From assembly GCF_937616625.2 (NCBI RefSeq), contig NC_065571.1:51135651-51199650 (forward strand): a stretch of DNA of 64,000 bases, read 5' to 3'. Position numbers and translations under genes: made by a program. Within the stretch, counting starts at the first letter, position 1. The number at the start of each line of letters is the position of its first letter. Source of the DNA: Mercurialis annua (taxonomy: Eukaryota; Streptophyta; Magnoliopsida; Malpighiales; Euphorbiaceae). The notes under the pieces are model-generated. The model had not been told where the DNA came from and did not search any database. It saw nothing but the letters and a program-made list of their open reading frames with translations. Below are positions 1-11,912 of the stretch, in pieces.

Positions 1-310
1 TTGGGTATGTCAGAAGCGTTTTTAATTTATTTAATTATTTTAATAAAATTTAAAAAACTAATTAATTATTAGAATTTATTTAAAGGTTTTTAAAATTGAA
101 ATATTTGTTTGTATTTTTTGAAATAGAAAAAAATATGACATAATATTTCTATTTAGTTGTTTTTAATGTTTTCATTTATAGATTAATTAAATTGTTAAAA
201 AAATTAATATTGGGGCAGAAGTGAAACATGAAAACCAAAAAAAATACAAACAGTTTTTTTTACGTCGGGACATAAATAAAAAAATAATTCAACGTGAGTG
301 GTTTTTATTG
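1..310 (+). repeat. Partial second copy of the foldback element at 3716-4521
   Basis: This stretch follows 4225-4530 in the same order and direction. Shared landmarks are ATTAGAATTTRTTT, a TTTGTTTGTATTTTTT block, GATATTTCTATTTAGT and, near the end, CAACGTGRGTGGTTTTT. Only the right-hand half is inside the window, and the last bases of the terminal repeat are not conserved, so it is an older or truncated copy. Confidence 0.55.
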
Positions 311-2125
311 GATAAACATTATTGGTGTCACTCTAAACCCTTCCCTCATACGTGACTACCTTTTCCGTTATAATGTTTTAATAGAATGGTTATTTGCTTT
401 ATTTCCTATTAATGGCCAAAAAAATCACTCACATTTTAAACTTTTTTAGTTTCAGCCGACGTTGCAATTTTATCAAGTTATTTGGGCTGATGTAGCGCGA
501 TATAACAGCACTGGATTAGTCAATTTTATACATATGGACTTATAATATTGCAACTATATATGTTAGATACTTTAGTCTACATAGCTTTCATATTTAATTC
601 TTTGAGATTTCTTTTATTTTATTTTTTACGCTCATATGGTAGGTGAGATCTCCTCATAATTCCCAATACTCGTAGCCATCAATAATCTTTCCTTTTCGGG
701 AATTTATTTTCACCTACTACAGTTATGTTATATGTGCATTATATATATGTTTAATAAAGAAAAAATTACACAAATGGGCTAATGGCGGGCTTTTCTCATA
801 TTTTTGCTAAGACTCTTCAAATCTTTCATCAATGCTAACTTTTTCTTTACTTTTATAAGCTAAAAACGGTAAATTATTACATCTCTTATATAATTGATGC
901 TAGACTTCCACCTGTCATATCTTTGATTCATTTTTTTGCATAAATTAATACATGTTGCTTCTTCTTCCTTATTCCTCTTTCTATTTTCATATTTCTTCCA
1001 GCCATGGTTAATTTTTTCATCAATTTTTTTTAATTCTTTTTAATTCTCTATTTATTTATTTATTTCGTTCTTTTTGATTCCTCACTCATTAAATCAAAAC
1101 CTCATCTTTTCTTATAACCTAAAATTCATCAGTTTTTTTTGTTCTTTTTAATTCTCCATTTATTTATTTTTTTCATTCTTTTTGAAGCATGGTGATGGAA
1201 TTGAGTATTTTTCAGATGTGACTATCTTTTTTGTCTCTCTATATGTACCATATTTTAATAATATATATTTTGGCACTTAAATTTTGATGAAACTAATGAC
1301 TCAGGTTGAAGTAGAAGCACTATTGATCTAAGGGTCAAGGCTAGCCACAGTGATGAACCAAGTGAAGAAGCTAGATGTGTCTGTCCTTGTTCTAGGCTAC
1401 AAAAAACCCTCTCACCTTTTCAATTGGTGAGTTCAAATGTACCCTTAATTTATCTCTAATATTTCATTTGTAATCTCTAATTGGTGTTTTTGCAGTCTGT
1501 GTAGAACGAGCAATAGTGAAGAGTTTGTGGAGCAATGCATAAATAATGTAGAGTGCTTAACAATTGAAGATGAAGATGGAGGATTTTTCTTCTATTAAAT
1601 TTAAAATGCTCAAGGAACTGAAGACGGTCTGTGAGATTGGTTCGATTTGGTGTAAAACAATTGCATTTGAGAATTATGAGGGAATAGATTGACTTTGTAT
1701 AGTATTAGTAGAAGTAGTTTGACCGTTGAAGAAAGTTATGAAAAGGGTGATTAACATATTGAGATTGACTTCATCAATTAAAAAGTGTATGGATTTTGTG
1801 CACTTTATATATATTTATTATGAGATATAAAATTGACAAGTTATATATATATTTTATCAGCGAATCAACTTCATCTTCAGTTTTTAATTTAATAGCATTA
1901 AAGGCTAATTGAGAATTATAAGAGCCGTAGTCAAATAAAAGGGGGATAATTTTGAAAATTTCCAGTCTGAATTGGCATAGTATATGTATTATTTATGTAT
2001 TTGAAATATATTATTTATATATTTTTATGTGAATATATCATTTTTTATATTGTTATTTTTTTATAACTATAAGATTAAGTATTAAATGTGTTTCATAGAT
2101 GTATTTGAAATATTTTTTTCAATAA
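311..2125. other. Intergenic, no gene seen
   Basis: The stretch is AT-rich with many stops in all frames. A short internal duplication of a TTCTTTTTAATTCTC / TTTATTTATTT block lies at about 1020-1180. I could not recognise a gene or an element boundary in it. Confidence 0.4.
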
Positions 2126-2129
2126 GTTT

Positions 2130-3250
2130 CATTAGTAGTGTGTGACTGTTTTCAAGATACATCTTAAATACATAATCTGATACATATGTTATACATATCT
2201 GATACATGTCAGAATCAGCTCAAATACATTTATTTTTAAATATATATTAATTCATTAAATGTGTTTGACAGGTTTTTTAGATGAATTTATTAGATAAATT
2301 TTTAATATATAATTTATACATGATAAATATATCCTTAATATGTGTCTTCTCGTCAATGGTGGTACCTCAATGTCTTCGAGATACATTTTCGGTACATCTC
2401 CTATACATTTTCGATACATCTCTGATACATCATCAATACATATCAGAAACAGTTCAAAGAATATTCAAATATATGTTTTATAAATATATATGTCTTTTAG
2501 ATGTATTTTTAGATACATATTTCATATACAATTAAAACATGATAAATATATCCTTAATACGTTCACTGATAAATAATTTATACAATTTATAGAGCATGCG
2601 ACATATTTTTATGATATAGAAAATCATAACTTATTATTTTTATGATATCAAAATGTTATTAATATTATTTGATGAGTGAACTTTTAATTAAAGCAAATGA
2701 TACATAAATAATACATTTTAATAATATATATAGTAATTTTATCAATGTCGATAAATTTGATGAAGTGGATAAATATTGTTATTAGTTATTTTTTATATCA
2801 CATATATATATAAAGATGTTTACATTGATAAAAGTTGAGTTAAGAAAATCATAACTTATTATTTTTATGATATCAAAATATTATTGATATTATTTGATGA
2901 GTGAACTTTTAATTAAAGCACGTGATACATATATCTTCTAATTTAAAATATATCATACATACACCGTAGAAACACATAAATAATACATATTAATAATATA
3001 TTTATTTATTTATTTTTAGTTTAGAAATATGAAAAAATAATAGTCAGATATGTTCTTGATACATATCCGATACATAACAGATACATAAATGATACATGTT
3101 TGAATAGTTTGACGAACTGACGCGCGACTGACGCACGGTTATAATACGCGTGTCAGACGCATGTCAGACGCGTTTCTGACGCGTTTTTGACCTATTCTGG
3201 CGCGTTTTTGACTTTTTTCTACCCTTCTCTCCTTGCAACGTGTCAGCTTT
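2130..3250 (+). repeat. GATACAT / TGACGCG repeat block, copy A
   Basis: The block has many spaced copies of GATACAT or a near variant (2150-2530 and 2920-3090). A sharply different GC-rich run follows (about 3110-3210) with repeated TGACGCG, CAGACGC and GCGTTTTTGAC. After it comes a GTGTCAGCTTTTTA sequence. The same order, GATACAT array then TGACGC array then GTGTCA, recurs at 7380-8620. The short reading frame starting at 2281 lies inside the repeats and is not a gene. It is probably part of a non-autonomous transposon, but no terminal repeats or target duplication were found. Confidence 0.55.
2612..2940 (+). repeat. Direct duplication of about 90 bp
   Basis: 2616-2700 and 2846-2930 are almost identical. 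Both contain AAAATCATAACTTATTATTT, then TTATGATATCAAAAT, then GATGAGTGAACTTTTAATTA. The copies are about 230 bp apart inside repeat block A. Confidence 0.75.
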
Positions 3251-3715
3251 TTATGAAGTATGTATTTGATGTAATTTTTCAGATTTTGTATGTGCTGATG
3301 TAATTATTTGTCTGATTGAGTAATGTTGTTATTTGCTTTTTTTTTTGTATAGTTTTGTCATTTTCTCTTTAATAAATTTGCACCATCAATATTTGCCTTT
3401 GGTAAAAAAAAAATGAAAAAAGGGCCAACAAAATACGGTTCTAGTTACTTAATTGCTTGCATCTTCTGCTAACCATGTTTTAACCATCAAATCTAGTCAT
3501 GTTAATTTAATTTTAAAAAATAAACAATTCTGTCGGTCCATTATTATTATAAAAAAGAATGCATATGTTGATTTTTTCACCAAAAGAAAAGAACGTGGTG
3601 ACTTTCTTTTCTCAGCCCCATTGACAGATATTTTTTTTTATCTTCAACGATCCATTATCAAAATCTCTTTCTTGTTCCAAAACAAAAATTTATGCACTTT
3701 CTGTATTATTTTTTA

Positions 3716-4521
3716 GTCTAATTATTTAAAAATCAATCACGTTATTTTTTTTTATTTATACCCACATATTAAAAAAAATCAATTGTACTCTTTTTAAAAT
3801 TTTTAGATTTCGTCTCTATCCAAAAGCATTAAATTGACCTCTTTCCATTTTAAAAAATTTAAATTGATCCTTCACTTTTTAATTTATATACTAATTATAT
3901 ATAAATATTATTAACTGGACAAGTTCACCTTCTTCCTTAAATTCAACAAATAATAATTATTTAATTTATATTAATAATCAATAATTTTTTAAAATGAAAA
4001 TCTATAAAATAATACAATTTACATAAAATAAAATTATTTAAATTTTTCGAAGAAAATTTCTCCTCGAAGAAGGAGACCGAGTTGCTCCTCCTTCATGAAA
4101 TGAGTAGCAGATCGTGCTCCTCCTTCGTCCTTTCGAGGAGGAGAACCGGAAAAAATAAAATTAATTTTATTGTAAAAATTTATGTGACGGGTTCGTAAGT
4201 CGGAAAAGTATGGTGGTGAGTCGGAAGTGTTTTTTAATTTTTTGACAATTTTTTTAAAAACAATTGATTATTAGAATTTGTTTGAATATTTTTAAAGTTG
4301 AAGGACTTGTTTGTATTTTTTTTAAATAAAAAAATATATGATATTTCTATTTAGTAGTTTTTAACGTTGTCATCCTTAAATTAATTAAATCTTTAAGTGT
4401 ACTCTTATTGTGGTAGAGATGAAATCTAAAATCCAAAAAAGGGTACAATTGTTTTTTTTTTTCAACGTGTGGGTGTAAACGAAAAAACAATTGAACGTGG
4501 GTGGTTTTTAAATAATTAGAC
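3716..4521. mobile_element. Non-autonomous foldback element (806 bp) with perfect 17-bp ends
   Basis: The ends are exact inverted copies: GTCTAATTATTTAAAAA at 3716-3732 and its complement at 4505-4521. Similarity continues inward for about 120 bp on each side (ACCCACA, CAATTGTAC, TTTTAGATTTC). The centre (about 4070-4150) is a GC-richer hairpin of CTCCTC/GAGGAG motifs. No transposase and no clear target duplication were seen. Class unknown; MULE-like is one possibility. Confidence 0.75.
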
Positions 4522-5020
4522 CCAAAAAAATTCGATTTTTCATCCCTTTTAAATTTCAATTGATGTTGTAAAATCGCAAATTGTATCCAAATTCACATTT
4601 TTGGATTTTAATTGCACCAATTTTATAAATTGGGCTTTTTTTCATTCGAAAGGAATTCAAAAAATATCTTTATAAATGATTTATTTGAACTATTTTTCAT
4701 TTGAAAAATTTAAAATGAATGATTTTTTGAATCTTTTTTCTAAAGAAAAAAAGTTAATTTGATAATTATGGATACAATTAAAAATAAAAGGTATGACTTT
4801 GAGTATAATTGACAATTTTACAACATGGCACTAAATTAAAAAGAGCAAAAATATCAATTTTTTAAAAAAATATTACAAGTTTAACAAAGTAATGGAAAAA
4901 ATGTAATTAAGGATAAATAGGGTGAACTGATAAAAGCAAATTATGTTGAATCCATGAATTTAAGCAAACCACGAACACTTATATTAATACTAGTATTGCA
5001 TGGAAAAATATGAACGGGAA
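4522..5020. other. Intergenic, nothing recognised
   Basis: AT-rich sequence with no long reading frame, RNA gene or repeat boundary that I can support. Confidence 0.35.
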
Positions 5021-5024
5021 TTTT

Positions 5025-5970
5025 ATTGAGGAAATTTCCAAAACTACATTATTTCTTAGTTTATTTATAGTTTCATATTATCTTTTTTGTCTTTATTTTT
5101 CTAACCTTTTTTTACGAAAAATATTTTTTTTTTCATAAATATTTTTTTTTCACTTTTTAATAATTTCTTCTATTTTTTATAGATTTTTTTTGTGTTTTTT
5201 TAATATATTTTTTTGTGTTTTTTAGTGTAGCTATGGTGTATTATAATATATCTATTGTGTTTTTTTAGTATAATTATGATGTTTTTATAGTGTCAAAATA
5301 GTGTATATATAGTATATGTATGGTATTTTTGCAGTGTTTTTATAGTGTATACCATAAAAATACTGCAAATATAACATAAACACTGCAAATACACCATAAA
5401 AATATAGATGCACTAGAAAAACACTATATATACACTATAGATATAAAAATTATAGATCTACAACAATCTCTTTACAAAAAATCTAATTTATCACAAAAAA
5501 ACTAAAAAATTACAAAATATCTAAAATGACGTTGAAGATTTTATCGGAAGAAACGCGACGACGAGAAAATCATTGGAATAATCGCGACGATGAGAGATCC
5601 ACCGAAAAAACGCGACGGTGAAAAAATACGACAAAAAATCAACCGAAAGACGTGCGACGACAACATGGAAAAAAGCGGCGATCAGAAAAGAAGAGAGGAA
5701 GAAATATTTGATAGGGAAAAAAGTTAAAAGGAAGAGAGAAATTTGACAGGGAGAGAAAAGTAGAGCGAAGGAGAAAATCTGTGTGAGGAGAGAGAAAAAA
5801 TGTAGTGGCTATGAAAATCAAATGACTTAAAATGAGATAAAGCCGTAATAGAAAATAGCGTATTTTTTTGATATTATATTTTAAATGAGGGTAGAGAGGG
5901 AAATTATGTAAAGATGAGTAAAAAATCTGTAAATATATTTCAAAATGAGGTATTTTAAAAATAATTCCAA
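5025..5970. mobile_element. Possible degraded non-autonomous DNA transposon
   Basis: 5270-5450 folds back on itself: a GGTATTTTTGCAGTGTTTTTAT run is followed by its near complement. A purine-rich part (5520-5800) with repeated CGCGACGA and CGACG motifs follows. Outer borders resemble each other only weakly in inverted orientation (GGAAATTTCCAAAACTACAT near 5033 and ATGAGGTATTTTAAAAATAA near 5945). The antisense reading frame at 5639-5989 is low-complexity and is not called a gene. Confidence 0.35.
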
Positions 5971-6084
5971 TTTTATTTTTTATATTCAAATATTTATTAT
6001 AAATATGGTTTACGGATTATATATATATATATTTAAAGTTTTTAAATAATAATTATAATTATCTTTATTTTGGTGTAGAGTTTA

Positions 6085-6268
6085 TGAGGTTTTTTTTAAT
6101 AAGACGACATATTTATACTTTCCACATTCAGATCAATCCTCTTCAGTCTTATAGGCCCCTTGCGGGAAGAAAAAAACTCAAAACTCCGAATTTATAAACT
6201 GATGCATACATAAGTATGGTCTGAACCCGCAATTTCACTTAAACCTCACTTAAATTAGAAGATCGTTT
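6085..6268 (-). mobile_element. Possible second SINE family copy
   Basis: Read on the minus strand there is an A-box-like TTGGTAAAACG, then about 40 bases later GCGGGTTCAGACC, which resembles a tRNA B box. A body follows, ending in TGTCGTCTTATT and an A-run. This fits a tRNA-derived SINE of a different family from the one at 9354. No flanking duplication was found and no second copy was seen, so the call is tentative. Confidence 0.4.
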
Positions 6269-6269
6269 T

Positions 6270-7370
6270 ACCAACTTACATGCGCGTTAAAATTATTATA
6301 ATTATCATTTTAATATTATTTTCAGATATCAAATGATTAAGATAAAATAAACTTATCTTTAACTGTTAGTATTAATTTAATGAGAAAATAACAAAAAAGC
6401 AAGAAAAACTGTTCCTATTTTCGCACTTTACAATTTTTATGATTCTGTTTTCATTATCACTATTTAATTTACATAATCACCACCTTTCCTCATTTATTTT
6501 CAACCACCACCACTTTTTTCTTAAATTTACACGTGTTCACCTATGTAACACTCACTGGGTTTTTTTTTTTCATAATTGCTTTCTTCTTCTCCATTATTCT
6601 ATCCTTCACCACTATCATTCTCCACCACCACTACTCTCATACTCTTCGCCAGCCACTCTCTGTCGGAAACTTCGTCCCCAGCAAGTTACCGAGCTCTCCA
6701 ATCGGAGCCACCCAGCCGTAGCAATCGGGCCACCTTGCTCGCCGCCGTCAAGCCCGTTTCAGCTCTGCCATCGCCGATCTCGTTATAAACAAAGATAAAA
6801 AGAAGAGATGAGTAGAGTCTCGTTAAAATCAGTAATATAATGGCAGTAATAGGAGAATAAGAAGAGAATACAGCAGTTTGGTATTAAAAGTTCAAAATCG
6901 TTAAGATTCAACCTTACCATTTTGCTGATGTTGTTATAATTTCACTCAAACACATTTACACTGAAAGCAACTATATAAGTGGTCTGCATATGTGCGAGAA
7001 TGGAATGGAGCATTTGTCCCAGTCAAAGCCCATAAGATCAATCTCAGTGAGTTTTCGGCCATCCTAATAACCCACACCACCAGTATTTATACGAAATCTT
7101 CCTTACTACAACAAATAAAGAAAATTATTAATCATAAATAGTAGAAATGTCACATTATCAGCCTGGTCAATACTTACGTCCTATTTTTTGTTCCGTACTT
7201 GCATTTAAGAAAGCCACAAAGTCTTTAAAATTCAAACCATCCACCATTTTAAGTAGCCCAGGTCACTGATGAGGTATTCTCCACTATCAATTTCTTTTCG
7301 TTTCAAAATCTATTTAGATTATTCGATTAAATGAGTATAATACCTTTATATTAGTTTTATGTGAATTAAT
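6270..7370. other. Intergenic with a C/T-rich island
   Basis: 6440-6790 is rich in CCACCA and TCTTC and is briefly open in all three plus frames. The frames overlap, none shows a recognisable domain, and no promoter, intron signals or continuation were found. I see it as compositional rather than coding. The rest is plain AT-rich sequence. Confidence 0.4.
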
Positions 7371-7379
7371 TCGAATATA

Positions 7380-8620
7380 TTATCCGCTACATATATGATA
7401 CACAATTTATACACGATAGATACATATTTGATACATTAATTCAAATATATTTTTAATATATTTTTAATACATCTCTGATACACAATTTATACATGATATA
7501 TACAAATTTGATACATTAATTGAACTAACTGACTAATTTGATTGGTTCATTTTCATATTTAAAATAGCTTATAAACATATATGTAATAATACTAATTAAA
7601 ATGAACTAATTAATTCATTTTAATTAGTATTATTATATTTATTGTTTTGTTTATATTTGATCAGCTCGGTTTTATGGTTTGACCGGAAGTCCAAGGTGGA
7701 AGAAAGGGAAAAAATGAGTAGAAATACAAAATATTCGATAAATATTTGATACATCTCGGATACATATGTGATACCTGATACATAATTTATACGTGTTTAA
7801 AAAGACTATTGTCAAATTACGTTGAAAATTGAAAAATTATCAAACATATAATTTGACATCTCTGATACATATATGATACATATTTAATACATCGCTGATA
7901 CACTTTTGATTTGTCAAGTTCTATAGTTTCAAGGACTGTCATCATTGGAGTATTATTTGTAGAGTGGATACATATCTGATATATTCAAATAAATCATCGC
8001 CGAATTATATAAAAAAAATATAAACATAATAAACACATTTTTTTTAAATGTATTTAATAGATACATCGATGATACATAATTTATACACGATACATATATT
8101 TTTAAATGTCTTTAAATAGATACATGATAGATACATTTTTACTAAATTTATACACTGTATATTTTTTTACATATATTTGTTTGATACATCATTGATACAT
8201 AATTATTTATTGTAGTTAATTAAACCAGCTTTCTAATATTTATAAATATTACTTTGAATAATTTTGTGGATTTTTTTTATTTATAAATATACATGAATAA
8301 TAAAATACGATATATAATCAAAATATATTTTTAAAAAATAAATAAATAACTATCAATTTTATTTTTTTGGAGAATGTATCAAGGACATCTCAGAGATGTA
8401 TCAGAGATGTATCGGAGATGTATCAGATGATATTACAAAACTGTGTTTTTAATTTGTTGATGCTTGCGTGCTATAGGCTGACGCGCTATGACGCATGCTG
8501 ACGCACTCTGACACACAAATCACAAGTGCTAGCTGTTTTTATTCTCTTTTATTAAGATAGTGTCATGTTTGCCATGTGTCACCTTTTTAATGGAATGGTG
8601 TTTGTTGTAAACTTTTGTGC
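7380..8620 (+). repeat. GATACAT / TGACGCG repeat block, copy B
   Basis: This has the same architecture as 2130-3250: dozens of GATACAT-type heptamers spread over 7400-8430, a short GC-rich run at 8470-8515 with TGACGCGC, TGACGCA and TGACGCACTCTGAC, then a unique AT-rich tail containing GTGTCACCTTTTTA. Both blocks point the same way. The region ends about 330 bp from the GATA gene stop codon. Confidence 0.55.
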
Positions 8621-8950
8621 TTTTTTGATAGGAATGATAAATAATGGAGTTAGGTGACAATGTATGAAATGTTGAGCCATTTTTGTGGTATTTTTGTGAC
8701 ATTCTCTAATTTAATTTAATATTTGTTAAAAATGCAATGCGCTTTCTTTTAGTATTTTTCACTTTATTGCAGGATAAAATTACAAATAACCCAAATGGTG
8801 TAAAAAATTATTTTTATCATAAAATTTTCCGCTAATATAATCTAGTGCTAAATAACTTATTTTTAAAATTTAAAACTTTTAGGTTCTAATAATCTACCTC
8901 TTCTCTTTTCTATTACAATTAAGAAAACTCCTCATTAAAAAATAAAAAGT

Positions 8951-11017
8951 CTAACTGTGAATAAAACCACAAGATAATTCCATAAGTAGTATTGCTGCTT
9001 CTTCCACATCCTGAGGAAACACTCGTTGAAGAGCAGAATTCTTGCTTAAACTTATTGCAAAATTCTTCAAGCTAATCTTTGTCTTTTGACCTACCTGATT
9101 ATGAGGTGCATGATCATGAGCCTTGCAGATTTTCTTGCATTGTGCTGTTTTCTTTTCTTTAACTACCTTAACAGTCTTTGAAGATGATGCCTCCGTGGTA
9201 ATAACCGTGCCGCTTTCCACTGCAGCTGCGGCGGTAGCGGCGGCCATTGCACGTCTGGCCTTCCGTTGACGAATCCCGCAGGCATTGCAGAGGGACTGCA
9301 TCAATTATGCATAGAATTAGCAAAACTTGTTTATAAGTATATCATAAATGTACCAACGAGCTGCTGTATCTCAAATGGTATAAGCGCTAGACAGCAAACT
9401 GTCAAGGTCGTGGGTTCAATTTCTCCCACAAGCGCTCCCCCTCCCCAATCATAAAAAAAAAAAGTATATCATAAATGTACATGAATCATGATTAATGAAT
9501 GATTTGGAGCCATGGAAATAACATTTTTGGATTATTAGCCCCTGTGGTACCACAATTTTATCTTTAGTTCTAATTTAATGTCATGTTAAGTAAATTTGAA
9601 AGGTAATTGATTTTGAGAATTACTAAACTTTTGAGTTATTTCTTTTTGACTATTTAATTTTAGTCGTGGAACTATGATTTCATTTCTTTTTACAGAGTTA
9701 GAATCTAATTACGTTAGTTGTTAGTTTTAAGTTGTTAAGTTAAATTTTCATTTTTTAAAATTGGCCTATGATTTCATTTAATCAAAAAGGATTTTTTGTC
9801 GCTAATTAAATAAATATTGAGTTGATTGCTTATGTGTTTACATAATAATTGGCATGATTTAGCATAAACAATCAAATAATGATTGAATGACACGTGCATA
9901 ATTTGGTTTCAAATAAAAAAATTAATCATATTGAAACAAAATTAACAAATTAAAGTTCCATGATCAAAATTAAATAATTCAAAAGTTTAGTGATTTCTAA
10001 AATCAATTATCCAAATTTGATTTATACTTTAGGGCGATGTTTCTTGAATAAATTCAGACTGAAACATATTAACATGGCAGATGATTATTGAATAAATATC
10101 TTCGTCTCTGAATACCACATTATCACACATTTATCTGAATTTGTCCATATATATGGTGGCCTGAAATGGAAAGTAAACTTACTACACCATTTTGATATAT
10201 GTAATTAATATATGGGTATCAAATTAACCCTAAAGACAAAGATTTGGTACCACATACACTAATAATCCACATATTTTGGGAAGAAGATCACCTTAGGGCC
10301 CCGAGGGCCGCTCCTCCACAGAGGGGTGGTGGTGGTGCTGCAATCGGAGCATACCCTAATTACATTGTTGCTGCAGGAGGCGGAGGAGTTTATGTCATTA
10401 TTATGTTGCTGATGAAGATCTTGAAGCTTGAGTGTAAATTTCATCGGCGGCTTATTATTATTATTATCAGCTTCTGAGCTGCAATTCATCATTTTTCGCA
10501 TCAACCTCATTTTAGAGGGAATCCATTTCTCCGATCCATCGCCACTTTCATGGAGATCATAATCTTCAGCCAGCTCTCTTTTACACGACGAGGATAGTTT
10601 CTGAATTTTATTATGTTTTACAGTACTTTCTTGAAATGATGAAGATGAAGAAATGGTTACATGATCTTCAGTACTTGATCTGCTATGATATTCTGATTTG
10701 TAGTTATCAACCTGTGATTATAAACAAATAAATGAGGATTTAATAAAACAAGATAAAGAATTCACAAGTAAGTGAAATTAAATTGATGTGTACGTTAATC
10801 TTGCCTGGTGATCATGGTGGTGTGAGGATTCCCCAGTTAGTTTGGTGGAATATTCTTTATGAGCTTGAAAATTTGTACTGGTAAAGAAATTATTAGTAGG
10901 GTTTAAGGAGGAGGAGGAAGAAGAAGCATGATGATGAGGTGGCAAGAACAGTTGCAGGTGTTGATCTTCTTGTAGCTCAACAGTTGGAAATTTGTTGAGA
11001 TCATAGAGTGGAGTCAT
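8951..11017 (-). CDS. GATA21: GATA transcription factor, LLM-domain B-GATA (GNC/CGA1-like)
   Basis: Nuclear DNA-binding regulator; family members GNC and CGA1/GNL control greening, chloroplast development and nitrogen or cytokinin responses. I read three exons: 11017-10805, 10711-10292 and 9295-8951, giving 325 residues. The phases agree (all 0). The zinc finger is C192-x2-C195-x18-C214-x2-C217 with TPLWRSGPRGPK, and is split between exons 2 and 3 immediately before SLCNAC, as is usual for the class. A basic stretch RQRKARRAM follows. The protein ends ILLMELSCGFIHS, the LLM motif typical of this subgroup. The N terminus is rich in Ser, His and Asn, with SEKWIPSKMRLMRKM before the finger, as in GNC-type proteins. 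Intron 1 appears to use a GC donor. The first finger loop reads CSTTTTPLW where relatives usually have CNTTKTPLW. A SINE sits in intron 2. Confidence 0.93.
9354..9461 (+). mobile_element. tRNA-derived SINE, intact, in GATA intron 2
   Basis: A 108-bp insert is flanked by a perfect 19-bp target duplication, AAGTATATCATAAATGTAC, at 9335-9353 and 9462-9480. It has an A box TGGTATAAGCG (9376-9386) that fits the TRGYNNANNNG consensus, a B-box-like GGTTCAATTTC (9413-9423), and a 3' A-run. The insertion orientation is opposite to the GATA gene. The perfect duplication suggests a fairly recent insertion. Related copies lie at 13397, 36412 and 38622. Confidence 0.9.
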
Positions 11018-11074
11018 TGTGTGAGGGAGAAAGAGAATTATTGTCTGTTATGTAAGTGTAGCCAAAGATGGAGA

Positions 11075-11083
11075 TTATATATA
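11075..11083 (-). promoter_or_regulatory. Probable TATA box of the GATA gene
   Basis: TATATATAA on the minus strand, 58 bp or more upstream of the ATG at 11017. This is a normal spacing for a plant promoter with a short leader. Confidence 0.5.
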
Positions 11084-11089
11084 AAAAAA

Positions 11090-11912
11090 TTAACAGGGGC
11101 TAAAACGACCTTAAACAATAGTGATAAGGGTACTTTTATGCAGCGTAATTTCTATTTTAAATCTTATCACTTTCCATTTGAACCGATTTAAGCACAACGT
11201 TTAAAATATCGCATGACACATTCTATCCCTTTAATTATTGACATTGTATAGCATATAGTCATTTCTTATAAAATATAAAGCTACAAAATGTGTAGTAAAC
11301 AAGGTTGTTTTATATAAAACAACGTTAAACAACAGAAATGTGCTAAAAAGTTGAAAAGAAATGGTATTGTAATACAATGTTTTAAATGTCAAACTTAAAT
11401 TGCTATAAATAGAAAACGTTGAGATTTAATATGTAAATAATTCTTTTATAAATACTCCTATGTATATTGTTGCACAATATACTAGTTACTATAATTCTGC
11501 TTGCCTTATCATCAAAAAGAAAAAATCAATCTTTTCCTTTTTTTTTTGTTTATCTCAAACTTTCTAATATCGTTAATTTTTTAATTTTTTTTATTTTCAA
11601 TTTTAATGGCACCCATTTTTTAATTAATTCTTTTTTCATTTGAAAAAAAGTTAAAATACTCTTCATATTTGACACATATTTTCAATTTGTAATATTTTTA
11701 AAAACAATAAAGATTTATTTAGACTACATATATAACGTAAGGACATATTCGGATTTTTTTAGAGTAAAAATTTTCATTTTGAGAAATGGCTACAATGAAA
11801 ATTAAAAGTTAAGAAATAGAGTCAAATCAATTATTTTAAAAATCTAAGATATAAATGAAAAAAATTTTAAAAATATATATTTTTGAATGAATAAGCTATT
11901 TTAATTTAATAG
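11090..11912. other. Upstream region of the GATA gene, nothing further recognised
   Basis: AT-rich sequence that probably includes regulatory DNA for the divergent upstream side of the GATA gene. No specific element, gene or repeat boundary can be supported beyond the TATA box. Confidence 0.35.

Noticed and set aside
5639..5989. 116-codon antisense frame
   Set aside because: It is low-complexity sequence inside a probable degraded transposon, without gene signals.
6439..6798. Overlapping plus-strand reading frames rich in Pro/Ser/His
   Set aside because: All three frames are open at once because the region is C/T-rich; there is no domain, promoter or continuing exon.
9376..9423. True tRNA gene
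   Set aside because: There are A and B box matches but no cloverleaf stems, and it has a 3' A-run and target duplication, so it is a SINE.
9266..9454. 62-codon frame at the GATA intron edge
   Set aside because: It spans the antisense of a GATA exon, intron and SINE.
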